Of a stretch of DNA of 64,000 nucleotides, positions 18,169 through 29,315 are shown in pieces. Positions within the stretch are counted from its first letter, which is position 1, and each line of letters begins with the position of its first letter. Below the pieces are notes generated by a model. It did no database searches and was not told the DNA's origin. It worked only from the letters and a program-made list of their open reading frames with translations. The stretch is from positions 486,806-550,805 of the forward strand of contig NZ_QKTX01000001.1 in NCBI RefSeq assembly GCF_003253485.1. Reading direction: 5' to 3'. The translations under genes were made by a program, and so were the position numbers. The DNA comes from Algoriphagus aquaeductus (lineage in GTDB: Bacteria; Bacteroidota; Bacteroidia; Cytophagales; Cyclobacteriaceae).

Positions 18169-18185
18169 ATGTATTTAGGGGAAAT

Positions 18186-18782
18186 TTAATTGATTACCAC
18201 TGGGAAGGTGATATCCAAATCAGTCTCACCACCTGCCTGAACAAAGTTTTCAAAGTTTGGATTGGAAGCGCCAGAGAAGCTCTTATTCAAGTCATGTCTC
18301 AATACTACTCTCATCGTTGTATTGTTGGTACCTGGAGAGGAGGAAACAGTGACCAAATTTCTCAGTCCCAATGCAATTCCACCCGCATCAGCGTAGGCAA
18401 TAGTCATGATATTGTTGGTAAATGCAGGGCCCAAGAAGAAGAATTGATGCTCGTCCGCTTCTTCGAGGATCTCCTCAGTGATATCCTCGTTTTCGATGGA
18501 GTTAAATACCTCAATCGTCATGATATATCTTTTGCCTCTGGTAATATTGACAGGCTGAATAGTCGGTGAAGACCCTACCTCGATTCCTTGGGGATCACTT
18601 GCCTTGAATGAAACCGGAGAACCGACCGGATTATTGGAAGCATCTACTTCCTGGAAGTTCAGGGTTACGTCTGTGATTACCTCGCCGTCATTCTCTTCCT
18701 CAGGATTTTCACTTTCGCAAGAGGCAAATCCCATAGCTAGAACTGCAAAAAGGTAAAGGGGTAGCTTTCGTAGGTTTTTCAT
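18186..18782 (-). CDS. Lipoprotein partner of the adjacent TonB receptor
   Basis: This 198-residue protein has a signal peptide and lipobox (GFASC, Cys about residue 22), then an acidic stretch ESENPEEENDGE that fits an exported surface lipoprotein. The body contains EDITEEILEEADEHQFFFLG, a segment I recall as conserved in lipoproteins paired with TonB receptors in Flavobacteria and Cytophagales; that recollection is not verified. Its gene lies 12 bp downstream of the receptor, so it is likely co-transcribed and may help capture the ligand. The acidic and histidine residues would fit a metal, but this is inference. Confidence 0.65.
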   Translation of the reverse strand: MKNLRKLPLYLFAVLAMGFASCESENPEEENDGEVITDVTLNFQEVDASNNPVGSPVSFKASDPQGIEVGSSPTIQPVNITRGKRYIMTIEVFNSIENEDITEEILEEADEHQFFFLGPAFTNNIMTIAYADAGGIALGLRNLVTVSSSPGTNNTTMRVVLRHDLNKSFSGASNPNFENFVQAGGETDLDITFPVVIN

Positions 18783-18794
18783 AATAATTGATAG

Positions 18795-21089
18795 TTAGAA
18801 TTGGTAATTGAGTTTAAGTAAAATATTCCTTCCCATGTCGGCCGAGAAATACCGAAATCGGTTCATGTATTCTTTGTATTCTGTATTAAATAAGTTGTTT
18901 GCCTGAATTCCTACATTTAGTTGATTTTCAGCTATTTTAACTTTCAGATTATAACCAAGGTTGAATAAGGCATAAGCGGGTGGGGCAGGTGCCAGATCAA
19001 ACTCCGGCTCACGGGATTGTCTGGCCACAAGGACATTGCTCAGGGTAACTCGATGGGTCTCTTTTCCAAATGAGTAGGCAAGTCCCCAGTCCATCCGATC
19101 CGAGGGAATGAAAGGAAAATAGGTTTGCGTTTCGGTGTTTTTGGCCCGAATGATGGAACCTTTGAAATACCCGTTGAGCTGGTCTGTGAACGCGTAGGTT
19201 CCTGAAAGGTCCAAACCGTAAAACAGAGCGTTTGCCTGCAGGTATTCATAGACGTTGAAGGTGCCCCGCAAGCTGACGAAAGTCTCCCCGGTTGGATTCA
19301 GATAGATGTATTCCCTGATCTGATTGGCATATGCGGTGAGTTCTACACCACCCCTTTTCCCTTCATATTCCAGGCTATTGACCCATTTGAGAGATTTTTC
19401 TGAATTCAAATCCGGATCACCGATTTCTACGGCAGCTGCTCCGTGATGCAAGCCTTGGCTGAAAAGCTCATTCACATTGGGAGGTCTCCAAGCTGTCCCA
19501 AGGTTGGAGCTAAAAGAGAAATACGGACTTAGCTGGTATAATCCACCGATAAAAGCCGAGAAATTTTGATAGTCCAAATCGGCCTCCTGAAGTTCTCCTC
19601 CAATAAACCTTGCCGCACTGACGGTTCGGTAATCATACCTCAAGCCAGCCTCGATTTCCAATGGTCCTTTTAGATATTTTTCAATAAGATAGACTCCCCC
19701 GTTGATCATATCATAATTGGGTATCAAAGGGGTTACCCCGGTGCCTGGAACGTTGCTATTCGCCTGTTGGATAATATTGATCCCTAATGAACCACTCCAA
19801 TTGGAATTTCGGCTATGGTCAAGAAATAGGTCCAAGGTGTTGGTATACAGCTGCAGATCCAGGCTAGGGCGAGCATTGAGATCCCCACGTCTGCGGTCAA
19901 ACTCCTGTCGCTCATTGAGTTGAAACCCGTATTGGAAATTGAGCTTGTAGGCTGGACTGAGATGGTAGTGGGCCTTTACTTTTGCCAAATGATGGGCAAC
20001 CACCTGTCGTGGGTTATTGATCTGGAAGGTAAAATCAGGCTTGTTGAAAGGTTCTCCGTTTGCTATGATTTCTACCAGATCGGAAAGGTTGCCGGTATGT
20101 GAATCTCTCAGAATTCCGATTTCGGTATTGAAAAAGCTGTAGTACCCTTCGATTCCCAATTTTTTGGAACTATATCCTATCGAACCGGAAAAATTATACT
20201 CTGACATTCCGGTATTGTCTTGGAAATATCGGGGTGATTGGACATTTCCTGCTCTTTTTACAGAGCCTTGAACTCTATATCCTAATCCTGCAATTTTGCC
20301 GGAACCTCCCGAATGCGAGGCGGCAAAATTTCCCATCCTGCCATTGGAAGCGCCCAAAAGATTGATTTCCGTACTGTGCTTTTTACTTACCGGTAGGGAA
20401 GGAGGATTGACTAAAATTACACCTCCCATGGCCTCAGGACCGAATCTTACCGTTTCCGCCCCTTTGATCACCGTAATTTCATCTGCTAAGAACGGATCAA
20501 TTTCCGGAGCGTGCTCGGCTCCCCACTGTTGGCCTTCCAGCCGGATTCCATTATTGAGGATCATGATCCGATTGCTGTGCATCCCGTGGATCACCGGTTT
20601 AGAAATCGTGTTTCCGGTGGAAAAAGTCGTCACTCCTGCTATTCTTTTCAAGCTTTCCCCAAGACTCTCTCCTCTTGATTGCAACAGGGCCTCTCCATAA
20701 AGTGAGGTAACTGCTGTGGTAGTCTGAACGGATTCCCGGTGTCCATGAACTTCTACTCCTGAGAGGGCTACTGACTCTTCCTCCATTTTGAAAGTTTGAT
20801 TGGTTGTGCTTCCGCTCAGATTAATGGTTTGCCTGATTTCTTTATGACCTAAATATTGAACAGTGACCGTGTAGGTTCCGGGGCAGAGTTCCCGAATGAT
20901 GAAGTTTCCGTTTTGATCGGTGACGGCCCCGGTTCTTGTCTCCAAAATCCATACATAAGCTGCTTCAATCGGTTGATCGTTCTCCTGATGCAATACTTTT
21001 CCTCTGAGGACCAATTCACATTTTTGCGCCACCACATTCACTAGGGGAAGTAAAAGAATCATGAAAAGCAAAACGGCTTTTTGAATCAT
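18795..21089 (-). CDS. TonB-dependent receptor, zinc-type (ZnuD-like)
   Basis: This 764-residue outer-membrane receptor has a signal peptide (MIQKAVLLF...VVAQ), a CarboxypepD-reg-like domain (about residues 23-105), a plug (about 110-230) and a 22-strand-type barrel ending in LKLNYQF. The plug carries MHSNRIMILNNG followed by GQQWGAEHAPEIDP, reminiscent of zinc receptors related to ZnuD. The upstream open frame to 21233 is rejected because ATG 21089 begins the signal peptide and lies just after a TTG-N21-TACTTTTG promoter. It forms an operon with the downstream lipoprotein. Confidence 0.87.
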   Translation of the reverse strand: MIQKAVLLFMILLLPLVNVVAQKCELVLRGKVLHQENDQPIEAAYVWILETRTGAVTDQNGNFIIRELCPGTYTVTVQYLGHKEIRQTINLSGSTTNQTFKMEEESVALSGVEVHGHRESVQTTTAVTSLYGEALLQSRGESLGESLKRIAGVTTFSTGNTISKPVIHGMHSNRIMILNNGIRLEGQQWGAEHAPEIDPFLADEITVIKGAETVRFGPEAMGGVILVNPPSLPVSKKHSTEINLLGASNGRMGNFAASHSGGSGKIAGLGYRVQGSVKRAGNVQSPRYFQDNTGMSEYNFSGSIGYSSKKLGIEGYYSFFNTEIGILRDSHTGNLSDLVEIIANGEPFNKPDFTFQINNPRQVVAHHLAKVKAHYHLSPAYKLNFQYGFQLNERQEFDRRRGDLNARPSLDLQLYTNTLDLFLDHSRNSNWSGSLGINIIQQANSNVPGTGVTPLIPNYDMINGGVYLIEKYLKGPLEIEAGLRYDYRTVSAARFIGGELQEADLDYQNFSAFIGGLYQLSPYFSFSSNLGTAWRPPNVNELFSQGLHHGAAAVEIGDPDLNSEKSLKWVNSLEYEGKRGGVELTAYANQIREYIYLNPTGETFVSLRGTFNVYEYLQANALFYGLDLSGTYAFTDQLNGYFKGSIIRAKNTETQTYFPFIPSDRMDWGLAYSFGKETHRVTLSNVLVARQSREPEFDLAPAPPAYALFNLGYNLKVKIAENQLNVGIQANNLFNTEYKEYMNRFRYFSADMGRNILLKLNYQF

Positions 21090-21094
21090 AGTTG

Positions 21095-21126
21095 CAAAAG
21101 TAGTCGTAGAATTTTTATAAATCCAA
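21095..21126 (-). promoter_or_regulatory. Promoter of the zinc-type TonB receptor
   Basis: On the minus strand TTG (21126-21124) is separated by 21 bp from TACTTTTG (21102-21095), a full match to the Bacteroidota pattern. The -7 box ends only 5 bp before the ATG at 21089, so transcription would begin at or next to the start codon. Confidence 0.6.
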
Positions 21127-21216
21127 TGTTTTTGAAACAAAGTTGCAGAAGATACTAAAAGGTGATTTGAGTGGATATAATGTGTGATGAACCTACCCAA
21201 ACAAACACTGGCCGAA

Positions 21217-21245
21217 AACAAAAAATCCGGCATAAAGCCGGATTT
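21217..21245 (-). terminator. Terminator of the minus-strand RlmI-like/membrane protein operon
   Basis: AAATCCGGC and GCCGGATTT pair perfectly over 9 bp with a 5-nt loop. On the minus strand a T tract follows, 22 bp after the stop of the membrane protein gene. Confidence 0.8.
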
Positions 21246-21266
21246 GGGATCAGTGAAATGGGATCA

Positions 21267-21701
21267 TCAACCTAACCAGGCAGACCATGGAATTCGGCTG
21301 AGGATTAAAACCAATCCCACCGCATACATCATGTAGATGCTTCTGAACTTGGCGCGGGATGTGGTCAATTTTTTGGCTCTGCTGTAGCCAATGGTGATCA
21401 GGACAATTGCCACAATATTGATCAGGGGGTGTTCCAGTGCAGTCAACCGCGCGGCTGAGTCAGACATTGCACCTCCGCCGGTCAGCAGGGAGAATCCCAC
21501 CGGGCTGACAAAATAGAGAATCAGACCCAGCAAGAGCTGGACATGGGATAGAATAAAGCCAATGAATGCGATTTTACGGTCTTTTTCCTGAAACTCCCTT
21601 CCGGAAAGTGAACCGAAAAGTGCCCAGAAAATGACGACTACCAAGGCTAAAAGTGCCAAGTAGGCCAAACCGGAATGTGCATGCTGAAGTCCTGTATACA
21701 T
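21267..21701 (-). CDS. Small four-helix membrane protein with conserved-looking histidines
   Basis: This 144-residue protein has four predicted membrane helices. Histidines sit at 7 and 9 (start of helix 1), 53 (helix 2) and 91 (start of helix 3), a layout compatible with b-type haem or quinone binding. The function is not known; the assignment as cytochrome-like is inference. The open frame begins at 21758, but ATG 21701 (MYTGLQHAHSG) is a better membrane-protein start. It is the last gene of a minus-strand run, 69 bp after the RlmI-like gene, and is closed by a terminator. Confidence 0.6.
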   Translation of the reverse strand: MYTGLQHAHSGLAYLALLALVVVIFWALFGSLSGREFQEKDRKIAFIGFILSHVQLLLGLILYFVSPVGFSLLTGGGAMSDSAARLTALEHPLINIVAIVLITIGYSRAKKLTTSRAKFRSIYMMYAVGLVLILSRIPWSAWLG

Positions 21702-21770
21702 AGCGTTTCGTTTTTGATTGGGTGAAATTAGCAGAAAAGAAGGAAGAGAAGCAGACAATCTTCCTGAAAC

Positions 21771-22952
21771 TTATTCTACAAACAGCACCAATCCTTTGAG
21801 GTATTCAGTTTCAGGGTGGAAAATATTGATCGGGTGATCGGCAGGCTGCGAGAGTTGGTGTAGGATTCTGACCTTTCGCTTACTCTCCAGGGCAGCCGCT
21901 GTGATCGTATGGGTAAATAAGCTTTTGTCCACGACTTGACTGCAGGAGAAAGTGAACAAAATTCCTCCCGGCTTGATTTTGCGAAGTGCCTCAGCATTCA
22001 GTCGCTTGTAAGCCTGAACCGCATTGTGTCGGGCTTTGAGATTTTTAGCAAAGGCAGGCGGATCTAAAATGATCAGATCAAAATCGTCCCCGATCTCCCG
22101 GATGTACTTGACCACGTCGGCGACGATGGATTCGTGCTTTCCTGAGAAGCCCGAATTCAAGCGAACGTTTTCCTCGGTCAGCTCGATGGCTTTAGCGGAT
22201 ATGTCAACCGAATGCACCTCGGAAGCTCCTTCCTGAAGCGCCAAAACAGAAAATCCCCCTGAATAGCAGAAGGTGTTGAGTACTTTTTTGCCTTTTGAAT
22301 AGGTAGAGACCAGTTTTCGGTTTTCCCTCTGATCGATAAAAAAGCCCGTTTTTTGGCCTTTTTCCCAATCGATTCGATACGTTGCTCCGTATTCTTTGAC
22401 CAAATCAGTTTCCGCTTTCCCCCAGATCCACTCCTTGGATTCGATGCCCAGATTTTTGGGAAGCGTTTCGGCACTTTTGTCGTAGACACCTTTTAGGCTC
22501 TCCCCATAGACGCTCCTCAATGCTTCCGCAATCTCCTGTGTATGACGGTGCATGCCCACATGATGTGCCTGTATGACGGCTTTGCCATGGTAGTAATCTA
22601 TGATCAATCCCGGCAGTCCGTCCCCTTCTCCATGAACCAATCGATAGACATTAGTTTCCTGATTTTCAGTAAGTCCCAAAGCTTTTCTTACTGCAAAAGC
22701 TGAAGAGATTTTTTCCTTCCAAAACTGCTGATCGATGGCTCTTTCTTCGAAAGAAATGATCCTGACCATGATCGATCCTGGTGAAAAATGCCCGATACCG
22801 AGGAAGTCATTTTTGGAAGAATAAACGGCGACCAAATCCCCGTTTTCCACTCCGGAATCAGTCTTGGCTATTGCTCCCGAAAAGACCCAACGGTGTCTTC
22901 TCAGCAATGAAACTTCTTTTCCTTTTTGTAAAATCAGCTTAGGATAGTTCAT
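21771..22952 (-). CDS. Class I rRNA (cytosine-5) methyltransferase, RlmI-like
   Basis: This 393-residue protein has an N-terminal PUA domain (RRHRWVFSGAI...), a central domain and a C-terminal Rossmann fold. Motifs are NTFCYSGGFSVLAL for SAM, the DPPAF motif in LIILDPPAFAKN, and a catalytic Cys in FTFSCSQ. RlmI methylates C1962 of 23S rRNA in E. coli, and the same role is likely here. The start overlaps the stop region of the upstream symporter gene by 14 bp, so the two are co-transcribed. Confidence 0.88.
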   Translation of the reverse strand: MNYPKLILQKGKEVSLLRRHRWVFSGAIAKTDSGVENGDLVAVYSSKNDFLGIGHFSPGSIMVRIISFEERAIDQQFWKEKISSAFAVRKALGLTENQETNVYRLVHGEGDGLPGLIIDYYHGKAVIQAHHVGMHRHTQEIAEALRSVYGESLKGVYDKSAETLPKNLGIESKEWIWGKAETDLVKEYGATYRIDWEKGQKTGFFIDQRENRKLVSTYSKGKKVLNTFCYSGGFSVLALQEGASEVHSVDISAKAIELTEENVRLNSGFSGKHESIVADVVKYIREIGDDFDLIILDPPAFAKNLKARHNAVQAYKRLNAEALRKIKPGGILFTFSCSQVVDKSLFTHTITAAALESKRKVRILHQLSQPADHPINIFHPETEYLKGLVLFVE

Positions 22953-24336
22953 AAGTTGGGTTGGTTTTGTCCGGAAACAGGAGGCTGCCGATGATCATGG
23001 AAAGCCCACTGCCCAGGAGGCCAATAAGATGTGATTCCTCCGTGTAAAGGTAATTTTCTGAAGCAAGGTAAACGATCATTCCGAATACCATGGACATCAA
23101 AGCGCCCATTTTGGAAACTTTTTTCCAATAAAGTCCAGCAGTAAGTGGGACAAATAAAGAAACCAGCATGAGGATGGAAGCGCCGGCTACCAATTCATAG
23201 ATGTTGGATTTCCAGCTCGCCATCAGGATCGCAATTATGGCCACCGCGACCACATTGAATCTGAGAATCCACAGAAAATGACTTTCCTTCAATTTTTTTC
23301 CAAAATAGGGACGAATCAGGTTTTCAGAGATAATTGCCGCAGGTGCCAGCAATCCCGAACTCGTTGTGCTCATGATTGCGGAAATCAAAGCACCGAAAAA
23401 GACGATTTGCACCGGCATTCCTCCATGCTGAAGCACCATGGAGGGCAATAGCATTTGCTTATTTTCGAGGTACAGTTCAGGATAAAGCACTTTTGCCCCC
23501 AAAGCGATAAAAAGTGGAAGCAATCCAAAGCTTAAGTAAAAAGCGCCGGCCAGATAGGTGGATCTGACGGCTACTTTTTCCGATTTGGAGGACATCACCC
23601 GCTGATAAATATCCTGGGAGGGAATACTTCCCAAACCTAAAATGATCCAAGCCCCGATGTATTTGGTCCAACCGGAAAAGGTGGCCTCAGGAAAAAACTG
23701 AAAGCTCTCGGGAGGAGCTTTTTCGAAAATTGCTCCAACTCCACCGGCCTCTCTGGCTACCATTACGGCCACCCAAAGCAAGCCCACTACAATCATGGTA
23801 GTCTGAATAAAATCGGTGATGGAAATCGCCCACATTCCTCCCAAAAAGGTATAAAACACAACTATCCCGGCAGAAATTAAAATCCCCTGTGTCATGCTAA
23901 GATCAGTCACCGCTCCCAATACAAGACTCAAGGCGACCAGTTGTGCAGCCACATAACCAAAGTAAGCGGGGATCATAAAGATAGAGGCGAAAAACTCAAT
24001 TCGCTTCCCGAAGATCTTTTTAAACACGTCTCCTATGGTCAGCACATTCATCCGATACATCGGACGCAGGTAAAACATCCCAAACAGGACCAGACATAGC
24101 GCTCCCCCAAAAGGATCCTCGATTACTCCCAGGAGGCCTTCTTCCAGATACACCGAGGAAGCTCCAAAGATGGTTTCGGAACCAAACCAGGTTGCAAACA
24201 GGGCAGAGGCTGAAAGAAAAAGAGGCAGGGATCGCCCTGCCAATACGAAGTCGTTGGAATTTTTGACCAACGTGGAAGACCAAGCTCCTACAGCTACAGT
24301 CAATGCTAGATAAAGAATGATCGCAGTGAGCAGCAA
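22939..24336 (-). CDS. Sodium:solute symporter family protein
   Basis: This 465-residue inner-membrane protein of the SSS/LeuT-fold family has about 13 helices. It begins MLLTAIILYLALTVAVGAWS, includes FATWFGSETIFGASSVYLEEG in helix 2, and has the GGMWAISITDFIQ segment typical of the family. The substrate is unknown. It lies 11 bp downstream of the ABC-F gene and overlaps the methyltransferase gene, so it is inside an operon of apparently unrelated functions. Confidence 0.85.
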   Translation of the reverse strand: MLLTAIILYLALTVAVGAWSSTLVKNSNDFVLAGRSLPLFLSASALFATWFGSETIFGASSVYLEEGLLGVIEDPFGGALCLVLFGMFYLRPMYRMNVLTIGDVFKKIFGKRIEFFASIFMIPAYFGYVAAQLVALSLVLGAVTDLSMTQGILISAGIVVFYTFLGGMWAISITDFIQTTMIVVGLLWVAVMVAREAGGVGAIFEKAPPESFQFFPEATFSGWTKYIGAWIILGLGSIPSQDIYQRVMSSKSEKVAVRSTYLAGAFYLSFGLLPLFIALGAKVLYPELYLENKQMLLPSMVLQHGGMPVQIVFFGALISAIMSTTSSGLLAPAAIISENLIRPYFGKKLKESHFLWILRFNVVAVAIIAILMASWKSNIYELVAGASILMLVSLFVPLTAGLYWKKVSKMGALMSMVFGMIVYLASENYLYTEESHLIGLLGSGLSMIIGSLLFPDKTNPTYELS

Positions 24337-24347
24337 GGTGGTGCAAC

Positions 24348-26054
<1,707 letters not shown>

Positions 26055-26079
26055 TCAAGCTTGTGGAATTTTTAGACAA

Positions 26080-26087
26080 TAAGTTTG
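26080..26087 (+). promoter_or_regulatory. Putative -7 box of the first T9SS giant gene
   Basis: TAAGTTTG matches TAnnTTTG and lies 36 bp before the ATG at 26124. A TTG at 26061-26063 gives a 16-bp spacer, slightly short. Confidence 0.4.
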
Positions 26088-26123
26088 AAGTGTTTTTTAT
26101 ATTGACAGGTTGAATGATCTCTA

Positions 26124-29100
26124 ATGCGTGTTGGGCTACTAAAAATATTCCTTTACTCTATTTTGCTTCAGCTGTTTTGGCTTGGAAAAGTGTTTCCAGT
26201 CAAAGCACAAATGTCAACCATAGGCAAAGAATTTTGGGTGGGTTTTATGGAAAATAACCGGGTATTGCCAAGCCTTAACAACGCTGGAGCACCTGATTAT
26301 TGGATCATCTTAATCACTGCCAGCGAAAATGCCACCGGAGTCATCGAATATGCCGGAAATTCCACTGCATTCTCTTTGACCCAGGGGCAGCAATTCACCC
26401 TGAGAGTGGGTGGATTGGAATTGGATATGATTCATCGCACCTCTGGAATCATCGAAAACAAAGGGATTCATATAACTTCCTCCGGTAAAGTTGCAGTTCA
26501 TGCGTTCAATGAGCGTTTTCGAAGCGCGGATGGGACGGTGGTCCTTCCAGTCGGGGCCCTGGGAAAAGATCATTACATCACTTCTCATTTTGAAACCAAT
26601 CCATTAGGCAATCTCAACCAAAGCAACGAAAGTACGCTTTTGGTAGTGGCTTCTGAAGAAAATACCCGGGTGGAAATTACACTCGCTGAAGCCTCAGTGT
26701 CCGGAGATCCCAAAGGCACTCCTTATGAAATCACGCTAAATCGTGGACAAAGCTACCAGATTAAAGCTCGGGGAGACTTGACGGGTTCGCGGGTAAGAGT
26801 AGTGGGAGACAATGCCGATGACTGTAAAAAAATCGCAGTTTTTGGGGGGAACAAGTGGACTTCCGTAGGTTCTTGTGGCAATGCCAACGACCACCTTTTC
26901 CAGCAAACCTATCCAGTAAATACCTGGGGAAACTCTTTTATTCATGTGGCTTTGGCAGGGAGGAGTTCAGGGGAACTGGTCAAGGTGCTGGCCTCCGAAG
27001 ACAATACTGAGGTAAGTGTCAATGGAAATTCAATTGGGGTGCTCAATCGAGGACAGTGGATGCCGATAGAATTTGAAGCCAATGAATCAGCCAAGATAGC
27101 CACCACTAAACCTTCCTCGGTCACGGTTTTTTCCAAAAGCCAGGCATGCAATCAGCCGAATGCGCCCAATTCTGATTTTGGAGACCCCTTTATGATCAGC
27201 TATAGTCCGGTGGAGCAGTTTTTGACCCAACTCACCTTCAATGCCATCAACCTGCCTTCGATTGTCAATCACTATGTAAACATCGTTGTAAAATCCGGTG
27301 ACCAAGCCCAAACCCGATTGGATGGGCAAAGCATAGGCAGCAGTTTCTCGCCTCTTCCCGGTGACCCTAATTTTCAGATTGCCCGGGTGTCCATTTTTCA
27401 AGGCGTCCATACCTTAACCAATCCTTCAGGTTTTGCGGCGTATGTGTATGGTTTTGGAGAAATCGAATCCTATGGATATGCCGCAGGCGCGGCCCTGAAC
27501 AACCTGAATTTTCAGACCGAGAATAAATATGAGTTTGAGGTGACCGGCGACAAAGTAGCTTGTCTGAATCAACCGGGTGATTGGACCATCAACCCGCAAA
27601 ACCCCAACTTCACCTATTTTGTCTGGGACTTTGGAGATGAAAGTGAATCCAAAACCGGGAAAGTGGTTTCCCATAAATTCCTTAATCCCGGTACCTATGA
27701 AGTAAAAGTGGTCGCTTCTTTGAGTCCAAACTCCTGCGATGAGCAGGAGGAAATTGCATTTGAAGTTCAGGTGTTGGAAACTGATGCGGAAATCATCGGC
27801 GAGCAATCCGTTTGTCCTGAAGTCGAGCAGGTCATGTACCGACTCAAAAACAAGCAGAAAATTGGGAAAACCGTCTTTGAAGTAGAAGGAGGGACAATTT
27901 TGGAATCTTTTGGTGATTCTGTTTTGGTCAATTGGGGACCTGCCAATCCCAATGCCATCCTGCGGATGATTCCATACACAGAAAATGGTTGTCCCGGGGA
28001 GCCCATTGAATTGAATGTGGTGATCAATCAGCGAATCGAGGTCACTGAAGCTACGGGGGTGTTGGAGGTCTGTTTTGACCCAGCTGTTCGACATACCTAT
28101 ACCGCTCCCAATGCACAGCCCGGTCGGGGTTATGAATGGGTCATTACCGGTGGAACTTTGGTCAGTACCCAGGGATCACCACAAGCAGAAGTGGTCTGGG
28201 ACCAACCGGGAATAACCGGAACAATAGCTTATACCGCATACAGTTTGGTGGACAATTCCTGCGAAGGCAAATCTCCAGCAATCGAAGTAAAAGTTGCTCC
28301 AGACTTTCAGGCAGAGGTCGCTTCGGTAACCTCAGTCCTCTGCTTCGGAGAATCCACCGGACAGATCAGATTGACCGTGACGGGTGGCCAAGCACCCTAT
28401 AAATTTGAATGGTCTCATCAATCTACGCTCAATGCACCGGAAGCAACTAATCTGAAAGCAGGCATCTATTCAGTCAAAATCATTGACCAATTGGGTTGCG
28501 AAAAGTTTCTGGAGGATATTGCGATTACCGAGCCTGACCAACTCAACCTGATTCAGGCCAAACCTCAAGCGACTTCCTGCTATGGTAAAAGTGACGGAGA
28601 GGTGTTGATTCAAATCGAAGGAGGAATTTCACCCTACAGCTTGGTTTATGATGGCCTCAAAAGCTTTTCTTCCGATCTCAAAATCCAGGATTTAGCTGCA
28701 GGATCTTACAATTGGGAGGTTACGGATTCCAATGGGTGTAAAATCCCGGTCAGTTTTGAAATTACGTCTCCAGCAGCCGTGCTGGTAGATGTCAGATTGG
28801 AGAAACCTGCCTGTCCGGGTGGTTCCAATGGAGAGTTGTTTGTGGTACCCTCCGGCAATTCCGGGCCTTTTTTGTATCAGTGGAGTGATCCCGTACTCAG
28901 TGGACAATGGGTGTCCGGGCTTTCTGTCGGAGATTACTCGGTGGAAGTGACTGATTCTTTTGGCTGTGTTTCGATTGGGAAAGGTACGGTCAGTGAAGCC
29001 AAACCTCAATTCAGGATGCCGACAGGATTCGATTCCAGACAGGCGCCAGGGATTTATCAAGGGGTTTCAAACTGTGATACCGAATTTCAGTTGTCTGTAT

Positions 29101-29270
29101 ATAACCGCTGGGGACAGTTGATTTATTTCGGAAAAGAGGGCTGGGATGGCACGATTTCTGGAGAGTTAGCGCCTGGCGGAACGTATTCGTATTCAGTGAA
29201 TTATTATTACCAATTGGAAGGAAAATCAGAAGTGACTAATATTAGAGGCTCTTTCATCCTGATCAGATAA
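26124..29270 (+). CDS. T9SS-secreted modular giant protein 1 (IgGFc-binding-like head, PKD, SprB repeats, type B sorting domain)
   Basis: This 1048-residue secreted protein has a signal peptide to about residue 29, then an IgGFc-binding-like N-terminal domain (about 33-460) with GKEFWVGFMENNR, SADGTVVLPVGALGKDHYIT and CKKIAVFGGNKWTS. A PKD domain follows (466-552, FVWDFGDESES), then two PKD-like units each around a Cys (553-635, 636-727), three SprB-like repeats (728-960, for example CFGESTGQIRLTVTGG) and a gliding-motility/T9SS type B C-terminal sorting domain (961-1048, YNRWGQLIYFGKEGWDG). It should be exported through the outer membrane and attached or released at the surface. An adhesive or matrix role is likely but unproven. 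It is the first of three tandem paralogues. Confidence 0.85.
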   Translation: MRVGLLKIFLYSILLQLFWLGKVFPVKAQMSTIGKEFWVGFMENNRVLPSLNNAGAPDYWIILITASENATGVIEYAGNSTAFSLTQGQQFTLRVGGLELDMIHRTSGIIENKGIHITSSGKVAVHAFNERFRSADGTVVLPVGALGKDHYITSHFETNPLGNLNQSNESTLLVVASEENTRVEITLAEASVSGDPKGTPYEITLNRGQSYQIKARGDLTGSRVRVVGDNADDCKKIAVFGGNKWTSVGSCGNANDHLFQQTYPVNTWGNSFIHVALAGRSSGELVKVLASEDNTEVSVNGNSIGVLNRGQWMPIEFEANESAKIATTKPSSVTVFSKSQACNQPNAPNSDFGDPFMISYSPVEQFLTQLTFNAINLPSIVNHYVNIVVKSGDQAQTRLDGQSIGSSFSPLPGDPNFQIARVSIFQGVHTLTNPSGFAAYVYGFGEIESYGYAAGAALNNLNFQTENKYEFEVTGDKVACLNQPGDWTINPQNPNFTYFVWDFGDESESKTGKVVSHKFLNPGTYEVKVVASLSPNSCDEQEEIAFEVQVLETDAEIIGEQSVCPEVEQVMYRLKNKQKIGKTVFEVEGGTILESFGDSVLVNWGPANPNAILRMIPYTENGCPGEPIELNVVINQRIEVTEATGVLEVCFDPAVRHTYTAPNAQPGRGYEWVITGGTLVSTQGSPQAEVVWDQPGITGTIAYTAYSLVDNSCEGKSPAIEVKVAPDFQAEVASVTSVLCFGESTGQIRLTVTGGQAPYKFEWSHQSTLNAPEATNLKAGIYSVKIIDQLGCEKFLEDIAITEPDQLNLIQAKPQATSCYGKSDGEVLIQIEGGISPYSLVYDGLKSFSSDLKIQDLAAGSYNWEVTDSNGCKIPVSFEITSPAAVLVDVRLEKPACPGGSNGELFVVPSGNSGPFLYQWSDPVLSGQWVSGLSVGDYSVEVTDSFGCVSIGKGTVSEAKPQFRMPTGFDSRQAPGIYQGVSNCDTEFQLSVYNRWGQLIYFGKEGWDGTISGELAPGGTYSYSVNYYYQLEGKSEVTNIRGSFILIR

Positions 29271-29315
29271 TCAAACCCAAAAAACAAACAACTTGAGACA
29301 TCCTTACTACTAAAA

